A stretch of 64,000 nucleotides of DNA from Pontibacter amylolyticus (lineage in GTDB: Bacteria > Bacteroidota > Bacteroidia > Cytophagales > Hymenobacteraceae), in NCBI RefSeq assembly GCF_014638845.1, contig NZ_BMFP01000008.1, positions 20,897-84,896 of the forward strand, written 5' to 3'. Positions 44,616-53,578 of the stretch are shown here, piece after piece. Below the pieces are notes generated by a model that saw only the letters and a list, made by a program, of their open reading frames with translations, ran no database searches and was not told the origin of the DNA. Made by a program: the position numbers and the translations under genes. Each line of letters starts with the position of its first letter. The stretch's first letter is position 1.

Positions 44616-45011
44616 ATGGAGATAAAAAAGATAAAAGAAACCTGCCTGTATATAGCCGATCTGGAGCGCAGCCGCCAGTTTTACAATGGAAAGTTGGGAC
44701 TGCCTGTGATTGGGGAGGTGAAAGACCGGCACATTTTTTTCAGGGCCGGGGAGTCGGTGTTGCTGTGCTTTGTACCGGAAGCCTCAAAAAAAGGAGGGAC
44801 CCTGCCACCGCACTTCGGCTCCGGTCAGCTGCACCTGGCTTTCGAGGTAAGCCGGGAAGACTATGACGACTGGAAGAGCAAGGTACAGGAGGCAGGTATA
44901 GTAGTGGAGCAGGAGTACGACTGGGGACGCGGCTTCCTGTCGTTCTACTTCCGCGACCCGGACCAGCACCTGCTGGAGGTGGTGATGGAGGGAATGTGGG
45001 AGAAGAAGTAG
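44616..45011 (+). CDS. VOC family (glyoxalase/dioxygenase fold) protein
   Basis: A 131-residue vicinal-oxygen-chelate protein with two beta-alpha-beta-beta-beta modules: ETCLYIADLERSRQFYNGKLGL and then HLAFEVSREDYDDW to FYFRDPDQHLLEVV. Metal-ligand candidates are His72 region and the Glu of LLEVV. The reaction is not determined; fosfomycin-type resistance or glyoxalase activity is possible but not shown. Confidence 0.88.
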   Translation: MEIKKIKETCLYIADLERSRQFYNGKLGLPVIGEVKDRHIFFRAGESVLLCFVPEASKKGGTLPPHFGSGQLHLAFEVSREDYDDWKSKVQEAGIVVEQEYDWGRGFLSFYFRDPDQHLLEVVMEGMWEKK

Positions 45012-45068
45012 CGATGGCTTCCTCGGCAACATGCCGATACTGCTTTATGGATTTTGCCTCCGAACCTT

Positions 45069-46256
45069 TCAACTGCTCACGACGGGCTCGCTTTCCTTTC
45101 TCTTCCTGGTAGTAAGAACTACAGGTTGTTGCGCTTCCTTTTTCCGGATAAGCTTCATGCCAAAGGGCAGCCGGAGCCAATTGAATGGCATGATCAGGTA
45201 TTTGATCAGCAGAAAGCAGGTGGCGAAAGTGCCTAGACTAATGAATGTAAACTTAAAGCCGATGCTCCAGTCTACCTGCAGCAGGTAATAACCCAACGCC
45301 ACGATAACCGTCTGGTGCAGGATATAAAATGGGTATACCATCTCGTTGGCCTGTGCCAGGTATTTACTTTTCACATTGAGGTGTTGCATGGCAAAGCCGA
45401 GTATGACCATCAGCCAAAACCACCGGTTACTTTGCTGCAGCACATAATAGAAGGCCAACTCGATCTCGCCCAGGTCCCTGCCTTTGAACCAATAGAAGGT
45501 ATACAGGACGGTCAGCGTTATACCTGCCAGGCTTAAACTGTACCAGCGCAGTTGTCGCACCTTTTCCTGCAGCTGAGGGATTTTCATCAACAGAAAACCA
45601 ATCAGGAAGACCGTGATGTAGAGGAAGTGGTTGGCCCAGTCATCGATCAGGGCGTTGGTTGCCGGGAAGCGCTCGTTTAGCAGCACACCGCCCATGCCCA
45701 GCCATAGCGCTGGGACGGCCAGCAGCATCCAACCTTTTATACTGGCTGCCTGTACGCTGGCCCGGCGCAGGTATACCAGAAGCGGCAAAAGCAGCAGACT
45801 GTAGCAGAAGATGTAAGCCAGGTACCACAGGTGGTGCCAGCTGAAGTTGCCCTGCGGGTAAGGCTCAAATTCGAATACAGAAGGGTAGAAGCTCAGGTAG
45901 TCGGTAGCTGTTCCCTGTACCATCCGCTCAAAGTATACCTGTGGTGGCACTACCAGCAGCATCCCGATGACCAAGGGCAGCAAAATGCGCTTCAGCCTGT
46001 CTTTGGCGAAAGTACCGGCACTCCGGAACCCCAATGCAAAGTATACGCCCACACCCGACACCAAGAAGATGAGCGACATACGCCACTGACTCATGAAGAT
46101 CATCGGCACCTGGAGCATTTCGCTCGTGACCGGGTTTTTGACGTGCCATTCCCAGCTGACAAAGTACATACCGGTGTGGTAAAAGATGAGGAGCGAGAAG
46201 GCCAGCACCCGTAGCCAGTCGAACTCGTAACGTCTGATTTTGATTTGATTTTCCAT
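45069..46256 (-). CDS. Acyltransferase family membrane protein (OpgC/acyltransferase-3 type)
   Basis: A 395-residue polytopic protein with about ten helices. The N-terminus has RRYEFDWLRVLAFSLLIFYH, the acyltransferase-3 signature with the catalytic-type His. It would transfer acetyl or succinyl groups to a glycan or lipid in the envelope. I chose ATG 46256; ATG 46286 upstream adds ten residues. It lies 90 bases after an AraC-type regulator gene on the same strand, which may control it. Confidence 0.88.
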   Translation of the reverse strand: MENQIKIRRYEFDWLRVLAFSLLIFYHTGMYFVSWEWHVKNPVTSEMLQVPMIFMSQWRMSLIFLVSGVGVYFALGFRSAGTFAKDRLKRILLPLVIGMLLVVPPQVYFERMVQGTATDYLSFYPSVFEFEPYPQGNFSWHHLWYLAYIFCYSLLLLPLLVYLRRASVQAASIKGWMLLAVPALWLGMGGVLLNERFPATNALIDDWANHFLYITVFLIGFLLMKIPQLQEKVRQLRWYSLSLAGITLTVLYTFYWFKGRDLGEIELAFYYVLQQSNRWFWLMVILGFAMQHLNVKSKYLAQANEMVYPFYILHQTVIVALGYYLLQVDWSIGFKFTFISLGTFATCFLLIKYLIMPFNWLRLPFGMKLIRKKEAQQPVVLTTRKRKESEPVVSS

Positions 46257-46346
46257 AGCTTTTCGTTTTGGTACAAACATCGCCAAAGAAGCCCTGACCG
46301 GAAGAATCTGCCGATAAGTGCGGGGTGCTAACTTATAGGGAAGTAC

Positions 46347-47495
46347 TTAAACCGAGCCGGAAACGGCTGTTTTGCGGTATTGCCCCGGCGTCTGACCGGT
46401 ATACTTTTTAAACACGCTACTAAAAGCGGACTTCGACATGTAGCCCACCTGCTCGGCCACCTCTTCTACATTGAGGTGCTGCCGGGCCGGGTCGGCCAGT
46501 ATGGCTTTGGCCTCCTGTATGCGCAACTCAGCCAGGTACTCAAAAAAGGTCTTGCCCAGGCGCTCGTTCAGGCTTTGCGAAAGGTAATGGGGCGAAGTAT
46601 GCAGTTGTTTGGCCAGCGTAGGAAGAGAGGCCGATGGCTGGGTGTAGAATTTTTCCTGCTCAGCTGCTTTCAGCTTGTGAATCAGGTCCTGCTTGGCCTC
46701 CTCGCTCAGGGCGGATTTCTCATACTTTACCTGCACCACCGGCTGAAAGAAAGCAGAGTCGGTGATGATCTTGTAGCTCGCGAAGAAAAGCTGCACCACC
46801 AGGAACATAGCCAGGAAGTGATCGCCCAGGTCGCGCTCGTAGCTTATCTTGACGAGCACGATCAGCACCAGCGTGGCTATGAAGAAGTACAGCAGAAACC
46901 TGGCCCAGGTATAGAAGTACGGGTTTGGAGACTCCGCAGTGTTCTGTTTCCTCAAAAGCAAAAAGCAAAGCACGATGTAGACGAGGATGTGCCCCATGGT
47001 CAGTTCGTTTACATACCTTGTCCAGTGCAGCGGGTCCCAGAAAAGCGCAATGGTAACCTGCAAGCGCTCCATCTCCGGAAAGTAGGCTCCGATATAGGCG
47101 TTGTATTTGACCTCTTCCGGCTGTATGTAAAAAAGGATGTGGTAGAGAAAGTACACCCCGAAAGGAATGAAATGCAGCCACTGGCGCCGCGTCCATTTGT
47201 TGCCGTTCAGACTCCGGAAAAGCAGGTAGGTGAGCGGGCCGACGGCAAAATTTGCCGGTTCCGAGAAGTCAGCCAGGTGGAGGGTACGGAACATCAGGCC
47301 GCTGTAGCACAGAAAGACCTCCAGCACCATGCAGGCACAGGTAAAGACCAGTGCCGCCAGCAGCAGGTGGTGATAGGGTTGCCGGTGCGGACGCCGGGCC
47401 ATAAAGAGCAGACTCATGAAGAAGCCCTGTACCATGCCCACCAGCAGGATGGCGGCAAACCAGTCGAATCGGAAGAAAAGCTCTGTTTGTGGCAT
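46347..47495 (-). CDS. AraC family regulator with N-terminal membrane domain
   Basis: Residues about 10-245 hold some six to seven membrane helices; residues about 280-380 form the AraC-type double helix-turn-helix (HTSPHYLSQSLNERLGKTF and QVGYMSKSAFSSVFKKYTGQTPGQYR). Such proteins sense an envelope or extracellular signal and bind DNA directly. The start is ATG 47495; the frame runs further upstream without helix pattern. The acyltransferase gene downstream on the same strand is a plausible target. An antisense frame of 375 codons is a shadow. Confidence 0.88.
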   Translation of the reverse strand: MPQTELFFRFDWFAAILLVGMVQGFFMSLLFMARRPHRQPYHHLLLAALVFTCACMVLEVFLCYSGLMFRTLHLADFSEPANFAVGPLTYLLFRSLNGNKWTRRQWLHFIPFGVYFLYHILFYIQPEEVKYNAYIGAYFPEMERLQVTIALFWDPLHWTRYVNELTMGHILVYIVLCFLLLRKQNTAESPNPYFYTWARFLLYFFIATLVLIVLVKISYERDLGDHFLAMFLVVQLFFASYKIITDSAFFQPVVQVKYEKSALSEEAKQDLIHKLKAAEQEKFYTQPSASLPTLAKQLHTSPHYLSQSLNERLGKTFFEYLAELRIQEAKAILADPARQHLNVEEVAEQVGYMSKSAFSSVFKKYTGQTPGQYRKTAVSGSV

Positions 47496-47604
47496 GGGCA
47501 GGTATAAGCGGCTACGGACAGTTCGTGTACTAAAGCTAAAACTTAATTTGGATTTACGCTGCAATAAGCAGCAGGATTCTGTGCCCGTATGGAAGGAAAT
47601 GCGC

Positions 47605-47641
47605 TTAAAAAGAAAAGCCCCGGCGCACTGGCCAGGGCTTT
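47605..47641 (-). terminator. Terminator of the PEGA protein gene
   Basis: On the minus strand a GC-rich stem (arms 47614-47620 and 47635-47641, with inner GGC/GCC pairs) is followed by a T-rich tract. Confidence 0.65.
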
Positions 47642-47665
47642 GTTGTATCGCATAAGAAGGACCGC

Positions 47666-49006
47666 TTACTGCAGTCGCGCCTGGATCTCCTCAATCAGAC
47701 CGTCGTAGCGCTTCAGCAGACGGCCCCAGTCTTTGAAGTCTTCATCGTCCTTTACACTGATGTTGCGTGCCGTGTTGTTTTCGCGCTCGTGGCGCTGGCT
47801 TACGATCTTCACCACATAAGTCAGGTCGTTGGAGTTGCCGCCGCTGCTCACGATCACACGGGTGCGGATCATGTTCGCGCCGTTGAAGTTCTGCACCTGC
47901 CAGGCACTGGTCAGGTAGCCGGTGTTGTAGTCCACCGTCTCCAGCACATCAAAACGCTTGGTAATGATCGAACTCAGGATTCTCCAGGCGTCAGCCGGGT
48001 CTACGGTTTTGTTTATTGGAATGGTGATGCGCACATTGGCCATATCCGAAGAAATAGAAGAGGTATAGGCCTCGTCAACGGCCAACTCTACAAACTCAGT
48101 TGGCTCAGGGGCCTGCATGTTTTCCTGGTTGCAGTAGTTTTTGATGTAGCGCAGGAAGCCGTCTTTGGTCACACGCACTTCCACACAGCCGTTTTTAGGC
48201 ACCTTCAGGTCGTATTTGCCCACGCCAACCACTTTGCCGGCCACCTCAATGTTGGCATCGGCAGGGGAAGTGGTCATCTTCACCAGACGGTCTTCCAGCA
48301 AAGCGCGGCTGCGCAACGGAGGAAGCGGGTCCGTGGCCGGCTTGTTGCAGTATACCTGCACCACCTCGGCAAACCCTTCTTTTGTAACGGTCACGGTTAC
48401 ACAGGTGCCAAACGGAACACTCACATCCGTGTTGCCACGGCCAGTTACCACACCGTTCAGCGCTACAGAGGCATCGGCCGGAATCACTTCCAGGCGCACC
48501 TGGCGGTCTTTCAGTTCAAAAAAGTCTTTTACAGGAGGAGCTTCCCGGTCTTTCTGGTTGTAGTATACCTTGGTCTGTGGTGCGAAGCCTGGCTTTTTCA
48601 CCTCCACGTTCAGAAACTTATCCTTCTCCACGATCAGGTTAATACGCTTGGTGCCTACCACGCGGCCGTCAACGTAAATCTCTGCGTCGTATGGCTCCAC
48701 GCTGATGTCGATCAGGCGGTTGGCCAGTTCTACCTTTTGCTCTTTGTCCCACTTCATGGTGCGGGGAAACTCGCGGATTACAGGTTCATAGCCTTCTTTT
48801 ACAATGGCGATGCGGTTGCGGGAGTCTTTGTTCAGCTTCAGCTCAATGCTTCCGACGCCGAGCTCACTCACCGTGCTGTTGTCTGCATCGTTCAGTAAAA
48901 AGAACTTGGCATCCGGAAAGTTGGAGCTAACGTTGATCTTGCTCTGGGCGAAAGAAGTAAAGGTGAGCAAGCAGAAAATGAGAGATAAGTAGAGATTTCT
49001 CCTCAT
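47666..49006 (-). CDS. Exported protein with PEGA-like repeats
   Basis: Residues 1-20 are a signal peptide ending SFAQ. Four PEGA-like beta modules follow at about 22-95, 96-168, 169-235 and 236-310 (for example VEPYDAEIYVDGRVVGTKR and IPADASVALNGVVTGRG). Modules three and four each carry a pair of cysteines (GTCV with VYCN, and NGCV with NYCN) that may form disulfides. A C-terminal domain (about 325-446) has no match I know. PEGA domains usually bind surface polymers. It has a -7 box at 49062. Confidence 0.82.
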   Translation of the reverse strand: MRRNLYLSLIFCLLTFTSFAQSKINVSSNFPDAKFFLLNDADNSTVSELGVGSIELKLNKDSRNRIAIVKEGYEPVIREFPRTMKWDKEQKVELANRLIDISVEPYDAEIYVDGRVVGTKRINLIVEKDKFLNVEVKKPGFAPQTKVYYNQKDREAPPVKDFFELKDRQVRLEVIPADASVALNGVVTGRGNTDVSVPFGTCVTVTVTKEGFAEVVQVYCNKPATDPLPPLRSRALLEDRLVKMTTSPADANIEVAGKVVGVGKYDLKVPKNGCVEVRVTKDGFLRYIKNYCNQENMQAPEPTEFVELAVDEAYTSSISSDMANVRITIPINKTVDPADAWRILSSIITKRFDVLETVDYNTGYLTSAWQVQNFNGANMIRTRVIVSSGGNSNDLTYVVKIVSQRHERENNTARNISVKDDEDFKDWGRLLKRYDGLIEEIQARLQ

Positions 49007-49061
49007 AGGGTAAGTTGAATTATAAAAGTGTAAGGATGGGTTAGTTGCAATTGTTTCCCCG

Positions 49062-49069
49062 CAAATTTA
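49062..49069 (-). promoter_or_regulatory. Promoter -7 box for the PEGA protein gene
   Basis: The minus strand reads TAAATTTG, matching TAnnTTTG, 55 bases before the ATG at 49006. Confidence 0.55.
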
Positions 49070-49240
49070 AATATACTTTATTTAAATTTGTATATAATGA
49101 TTTGTGAATTAACTAAAATACCCAGAAGTAGGTACTGGAAAACTGCTATGGAAGCATCGGATAGCGGTTGTTATGGGATAGCAAAGAGAGCGAGGGTTTG
49201 TGCCTGCGTAGAACGAAGCCGCTACTGTTAGGTTTCTGCT

Positions 49241-49882
49241 TTATGGTTTGAGCTTTTGTAGCAACTCGGGAGCGATGGTATGGCCACCCTCAAAGGTATG
49301 GACCTGCGGCGTAAGGCCGAGGCGCTTCATGATTTCCTGCTGGTGCTGTAGCTTTTCCGGCGTGATAAACTCGTCCTGCGTGCCGTACACCACATCCACC
49401 TTCATATTGGCAAAAGCTGTTTCTCTTGATTCAAAGGCAATGTCCTCGGGAAATGAAGCGGCCCACAGCATGAGGTGCTGGCAAGACGCCTGGGTTGTGG
49501 CGAGCCAGCGACAAACCGTAGCGCCGCCCTGCGAGAAGCCCAGCACGTGCACCCGCACATCGGAGGGCAATTGTAGCAGGAGCTCCTCCAGCAGTAAGTT
49601 CAAATAAGCCGACTGGTCCTCTATCTCTGAAAGCCGGTCTTCTTTGGTCATCCAGGTGGCACCCACCCGCCCCGAAAACCCGTCCAGGTAAAAGCGGGAC
49701 AGTCCCTCTGGCGCCACTACTACAGTAGCGCCATCGTCCAGCACCGCGAAGTGCCGCAGGAAGTACCGTGCCAGCTGACCATACCCATGACATACCACCC
49801 ACAGGTCACGCGTCCGCTCTGAGGGCGTTCCCAAGGTATAGTAGCGAGCCGTACGCGGCACTGTCAGCTTATGCTCGTGCAT
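49241..49882 (-). CDS. Alpha/beta hydrolase, phospholipase/carboxylesterase type
   Basis: A 213-residue cytoplasmic esterase of the YpfH/carboxylesterase-like group. The nucleophile Ser is in LGFSQGG near residue 117, Asp in YGTQDEF near 169 and His in EGGHTI near 200, so the triad is complete. HGYGQLARYF near 32 supplies the oxyanion hole. The substrate is not known. It lies downstream of cdd on the same strand across a large inverted repeat. Confidence 0.9.
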   Translation of the reverse strand: MHEHKLTVPRTARYYTLGTPSERTRDLWVVCHGYGQLARYFLRHFAVLDDGATVVVAPEGLSRFYLDGFSGRVGATWMTKEDRLSEIEDQSAYLNLLLEELLLQLPSDVRVHVLGFSQGGATVCRWLATTQASCQHLMLWAASFPEDIAFESRETAFANMKVDVVYGTQDEFITPEKLQHQQEIMKRLGLTPQVHTFEGGHTIAPELLQKLKP

Positions 49883-49885
49883 TTT

Positions 49886-50110
49886 TTGATTGAGTGATTT
49901 AGTGGATGAGTGATGGAGTGAGTTTTAAATTGTTGTATGGTTAAATTGTTGATGGTTGGGTGCACGATTCGAACAGGTTGCGATTTGCCTCCACAAATGT
50001 TTACGTTTGCTATACCTTCCCTCGAGGCCGTTTGTTATCTCAATATGACATTGTGGTGTTTGAGAAAAAATCACTCCATCACTAACTCACTCATTCACTC
50101 AATCAATTAA
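49886..50110. repeat. Mirrored-word inverted repeat, GAGTGATGG type, with nested elements
   Basis: The left arm (49886-49956) first has TTGAGTGAT and GAGTGATGGAGTG words, then TTAAATTGTTG words. The right arm (50066-50110) holds CACTCCATCACTAACTCACT and CATTCACTCAATCA. The centre holds copy 2 of the palindromic element (49961-49995) and an AGGTATA word. It separates cdd from the esterase gene. Confidence 0.7.
49961..49995 (+). repeat. Dispersed palindromic intergenic element, copy 2
   Basis: TGCACGATTCGAACAGGTTG and the following bases match the element at 57545-57585 in opposite orientation, with a decayed palindrome. It forms the centre of the inverted repeat at 49886-50110. Confidence 0.55.
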
Positions 50111-50592
50111 AGGTGTTCTCTGTTGAACTGGAAAGGCAGCAGGTCGCTGACGCTGCGGAGGCGATAGAACTTGCCTTCCGGACCCTGCAACAGCACAGGT
50201 ATAGACTCGCCCTGTTTGTGCTCGTACTCGGCCATCACCTGTCGACAGGCACCGCAGGGCATGGCGGGCAGGAAATGCTGTTCGCTTCTGCGACGGGCGG
50301 TTACGGCAATCAGCATTATCTTTTTGTTCGGGTGATGGGCGCTCATGGCAAATAAAGCGGTACGCTCGGCGCAGAGGCCGGAAGGGTAGGCCGCATTCTC
50401 CTGGTTGCTGCCTTTGAACAGGGTGCCGTCTTCCAGCACCAGGGCGGCGCCTACCAAAAAATTGGAGTAGGGGGCGTAGGCATCGTTTGCCGCCGCTTGT
50501 GCGAGCGACATCGCGTCGCGCTCTTGTTGGGTCAGTTCTTCTGCCGAGTCGAGTACGTCGATGCAGATATGTATATTCAGCTCACTTGCCAT
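50107..50592 (-). CDS. cdd: Cytidine deaminase
   Basis: It deaminates cytidine and deoxycytidine in pyrimidine salvage. The zinc and proton-shuttle residues are Cys74 and Glu76 (LCAERTAL) and Cys113 and Cys116 (MPCGACRQVM), the all-cysteine tetrameric type. Its 161 residues are slightly long because of an N-terminal helix of about 20 residues. It is divergent from the saccharopine dehydrogenase-like gene. Confidence 0.95.
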   Translation of the reverse strand: MASELNIHICIDVLDSAEELTQQERDAMSLAQAAANDAYAPYSNFLVGAALVLEDGTLFKGSNQENAAYPSGLCAERTALFAMSAHHPNKKIMLIAVTARRRSEQHFLPAMPCGACRQVMAEYEHKQGESIPVLLQGPEGKFYRLRSVSDLLPFQFNREHL

Positions 50593-50719
50593 TTAAGACC
50601 TTATAGGTATAAAAATTAGAAAAGGGCTATAAATTTAACCTATTATTCTGATAAAACAATGCAAAAGGTTGGCCTTGCAGGGGGTAATTGCTAAATTCAA
50701 ACGCAACGATACAAATGCT

Positions 50720-52069
50720 ATGAAGAAAATACTCCTGCTTGGTGCCGGTCGCTCCGCCTCTTCGCTGATCCAGTACCTGCTGCAACACGCTCCTGCCGAG
50801 AACTGGCACATCACCATCGGCGACATCAACGTGGACCATCTGCGGGACAAGCTCACGCTGCTGGGCTTTGCCGAAGTCATTGTTTTTAACGTGCACGACG
50901 AGGCGCAGCGGGCTGCTGAGGTAAGCAAAGCTGACCTGGTGATCTCGCTTTTGCCGGCCATCTTTCACATAGAGGTAGCGCGTGAGTGCATGAAACAGGA
51001 AAAGCATCTGATCACGGCCTCCTACGTGTCGCCGGAGTTCAGGGAGCTGCACGAAGAGGCAAAAAGTAAGAACCTTACCATCCTGATGGAATCCGGCCTC
51101 GATCCGGGTATAGACCATATGTCGGCTATGGCCGTGATTCAGCGTGTGCAGGGTATGGGCGGTAAAATCACCTCGTTCAAGTCCTATACGGGTGGACTGG
51201 TGGCACCGGAGTCGGATAACAACCCCTGGAACTACAAGTTCAGCTGGAATCCGCGCAATGTGGTGCTGGCAGGGCAGGGAACGGCCAAGTATATCAAGAA
51301 CGGCGAGTATAAGTACATCCCATATCACCAGCTTTTTAAGCGCACCGACGAACTGTACGTGGAGGGCTACGGCCACTTCGATGGCTATGCCAACCGCGAC
51401 TCGCTCAGCTACCGGGAGCATTACGGTCTGCAGGATATTCCGACGATGCTGCGCGGCACGCTGCGCCGCATCGGCTACTGCGCCGCCTGGGACGTGTTCG
51501 TGCAACTGGGCCTCACCGACGACAGCTACGACCTGGAAGGCGTGAGCAGCATGACGCATCGCAGCTACCTGGAAGCCTTTCTTCCTCCTGCTGCCTTTGC
51601 CAAAGAAACAACACAGCAGCGCCTGAGCCGCTATTTGGGTATAGCCCCTGAGGGCGAGATCATGGAGAAGCTAATGTGGCTTGGTCTGTTTGAAGAAACA
51701 CCCCTCGGCATGACGGCGGCCACACCGGCGCAGTTGCTCGAGAAAATACTGGTTAGCAAATGGAAGCTGGAGCCTGGCGACAAAGACATGATCGTGATGC
51801 AGCACCTGTTCGAGTACGAACTGGACGGCGAGCAGCACGAACTCACCTCGTCGCTAGTGGTGCTGGGAGACGATGAGGTGCAAACCGCCATGGCCAAAAC
51901 CGTGGGCCTGCCGGTAGGTATACTGGCAAAGCTGCTGCTACAGGGCAAGATCCACCGTCGCGGCGTAGTGATCCCTATTTACCCCGATCTATACGAGCCG
52001 GTGCTGGAAGAACTCAAAGGCTATGGGATCGACTTTGTGGAAGTTGAACGCGTGAAAGCGGCGCAATAA
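50720..52069 (+). CDS. Saccharopine dehydrogenase-like oxidoreductase
   Basis: A 449-residue NAD(P)-dependent enzyme of the saccharopine dehydrogenase/LYS9 group. The N-terminal Rossmann loop is LLGAGRSASSLIQYL near residue 5-20; the middle has MESGLDPGIDHMSAM, and the C-terminal Sacchrp_dh_C-like domain covers about 125-420. It could act in lysine degradation or polyamine (carboxyspermidine-like) metabolism; the sequence does not decide. The start is ATG 50720. A long antisense frame over its 5' half is a shadow. Confidence 0.9.
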   Translation: MKKILLLGAGRSASSLIQYLLQHAPAENWHITIGDINVDHLRDKLTLLGFAEVIVFNVHDEAQRAAEVSKADLVISLLPAIFHIEVARECMKQEKHLITASYVSPEFRELHEEAKSKNLTILMESGLDPGIDHMSAMAVIQRVQGMGGKITSFKSYTGGLVAPESDNNPWNYKFSWNPRNVVLAGQGTAKYIKNGEYKYIPYHQLFKRTDELYVEGYGHFDGYANRDSLSYREHYGLQDIPTMLRGTLRRIGYCAAWDVFVQLGLTDDSYDLEGVSSMTHRSYLEAFLPPAAFAKETTQQRLSRYLGIAPEGEIMEKLMWLGLFEETPLGMTAATPAQLLEKILVSKWKLEPGDKDMIVMQHLFEYELDGEQHELTSSLVVLGDDEVQTAMAKTVGLPVGILAKLLLQGKIHRRGVVIPIYPDLYEPVLEELKGYGIDFVEVERVKAAQ

Positions 52070-52113
52070 CAGGTATAGCTACCTGTCAGAAGCAAGTATG
52101 GCTACTAACTTTT

Positions 52114-52830
52114 TTAGAAAATCAGGTAATAATCCCGTAGCAGTGCTGTGAAGTCTTCGGTATAGGTTTTGCCGTCTTCTTCGCGGATGTCGAGGGTTTT
52201 AGTTACTGCCTGCTCTGTCGGTCCAAAGGTATAGGTCTGTACATGGCGAATGCACTTTCCGCCGGTGCGGGTATATACCTCCAGCGTCTCGTTCAGGTAT
52301 AGGGCGTGCGTTTTAGCCAGCTCTGCAAAGTGATTGGCCTCAGCAGGCGGTAGGAGCAGGTATAGTTTTCCGCTTTCGGTGAGGTGCTTTTGGGCAAAGG
52401 TCAGGATGTCTTCAAAGAGCAGGTCGCCGGTATGCTTGGCGGTATTTTTGGCAGCATCATTAGACTTGAGCGAAGCCAGAAAAAAAGGCGGGTTCGACAG
52501 GATGACGTCGTACTGCTGGGTACAGGGCTCGGCAAATTCCTGCAAGGGCATTGGGTGCAACAGAAGCCGATCCGCCCAAGGGCTTTCCAGGAAGTTTTGC
52601 CTGGCTTGTGCCTGTGCCTCCGGATTGATCTCCACTGCTTCCACCACCGCCTCTGACCGCTGCGCCACCATCAGGGCCAGCAAGCCTGTTCCCGTTCCAA
52701 TATCCAATAGCCGCTTCGCCTGGCGCACTTCCACATAAGCTCCGAACACACAAGAATCCGTGCACACCTTCATGGCGCACAGGTCCTGGTTGATGCGGAA
52801 TTGCTTGAATTGGAAGTAGGTATTGGGCAC
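52114..52830 (-). CDS. tRNA1(Val) (adenine-37-N6)-methyltransferase-like enzyme
   Basis: A 238-residue SAM-dependent N6-adenine methyltransferase of the TrmN6/YfiC group. Motif I is LDIGTGTGLLALM near residue 41 and the catalytic motif IV is LSNPPFF near 112. The N-terminal FQFKQFRINQDLCAMKVCTDS is the usual TrmN6 start. A -7 box lies 41 bases upstream. Confidence 0.92.
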   Translation of the reverse strand: MPNTYFQFKQFRINQDLCAMKVCTDSCVFGAYVEVRQAKRLLDIGTGTGLLALMVAQRSEAVVEAVEINPEAQAQARQNFLESPWADRLLLHPMPLQEFAEPCTQQYDVILSNPPFFLASLKSNDAAKNTAKHTGDLLFEDILTFAQKHLTESGKLYLLLPPAEANHFAELAKTHALYLNETLEVYTRTGGKCIRHVQTYTFGPTEQAVTKTLDIREEDGKTYTEDFTALLRDYYLIF

Positions 52831-52870
52831 GGGTTATTTAATAAATAATGGGTAATGAGTAATTGCGATG

Positions 52871-52878
52871 GCAAAGGT
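52871..52878 (-). promoter_or_regulatory. Promoter -7 box for the tRNA methyltransferase gene
   Basis: The minus strand reads TACCTTTG, the same box as before rplY and marC-like gene, 41 bases before the ATG at 52830. Confidence 0.6.
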
Positions 52879-52879
52879 A

Positions 52880-53560
52880 GGGAGTTTTACTTTCTTTTGT
52901 CAGGATCAGGATTCAAGGATTAAAGAGGACCCCTACGCCCACGGATTGGTAGGATTTCCGTGCATGATTGTCATCCCCCTGTCCCTCCCGAATCAAGTCC
53001 GGGATCTTCGAATTCGAAGGGGGACTTTGCATTTTCCATCTGTCATCCTGAAAGGATCTTGGTTAAAGGGAGAACAGGCAGTTGCTATAACACGCCCCTG
53101 CCCCTCTCGAGAGGGGATTTAGCCGTCGCAAATTTAAAGGTAGAAGTATTGTCATGACTGTTTTACTATACCGGGTCCAACCACCCCTAACCCCTCCTTG
53201 TCTAAGGTGGGGAGTTTCTGCCACTACTACTTTACAGGTATAAGCTTTGTTGTAACTGCTATACACCACTGGCAGGTATAGCAAGAGTAACTTGCCCCGG
53301 AAGCGACGAAGCAAACAGCCTTTGCCAGGTGCATCAAACGACTACCCACTGTTTGAGCGGTCAGCGAGTTTGGGGAGTCTTGATTTTTTTGCTTACTTTT
53401 TTCTTTATCGAGGGCCCCTACCCCCATCAAGGAAAAAAGTGAGTGCCCGCCGCACAGGCGAAGCTATAAAACAAGGCCGTGAGCTATACCTGCAAAAGGC
53501 ATTAGCTACAAAGCAAAGTAAGCTATACCTGCAGCAGCCACTGCTACTAAGCACGAAACC
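52880..53560. repeat. Composite dispersed intergenic repeat, copy B
   Basis: It has the same block order as copy A (35165-35935). A stretch of about 95 bases (53380-53475) is nearly identical to 35707-35803, including the CTTACTTTTTTCTTTATCGA block and the CCCGCCGCACAGGCGAAGCT block. Other blocks differ by many substitutions and indels. Six AGGTATA or related words lie in it. A minus-strand frame (53227-53430) begins with the same 18 residues as in copy A and then changes frame. Confidence 0.75.
53340..53390 (+). other. Conserved hairpin with T-run inside repeat copy B
   Basis: GACTACCCA (53340-53348) pairs with TGGGGAGTC (53371-53379) with one mismatch. The loop (TGTTTGAGCGGTCAGCGAGT) equals that of copy A, but the stem sequence is different. 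TTGATTTTTTT follows. Confidence 0.6.
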
Positions 53561-53578
53561 AGCGAAAGCAAAAAACCA

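Noticed and set aside
46380..47507. 375-codon open frame on the plus strand
   Set aside because: It is antisense to the AraC-type regulator, which has clear helix-turn-helix motifs; the plus-strand product has no domain pattern.
47789..48898. 369-codon open frame on the plus strand
   Set aside because: It is antisense to the PEGA-repeat protein gene and has shadow-like composition.
50627..51559. 310-codon open frame on the minus strand
   Set aside because: It lies antisense to the saccharopine dehydrogenase-like gene; its His/Val/Arg-rich sequence is typical of a shadow of a GC-rich gene.
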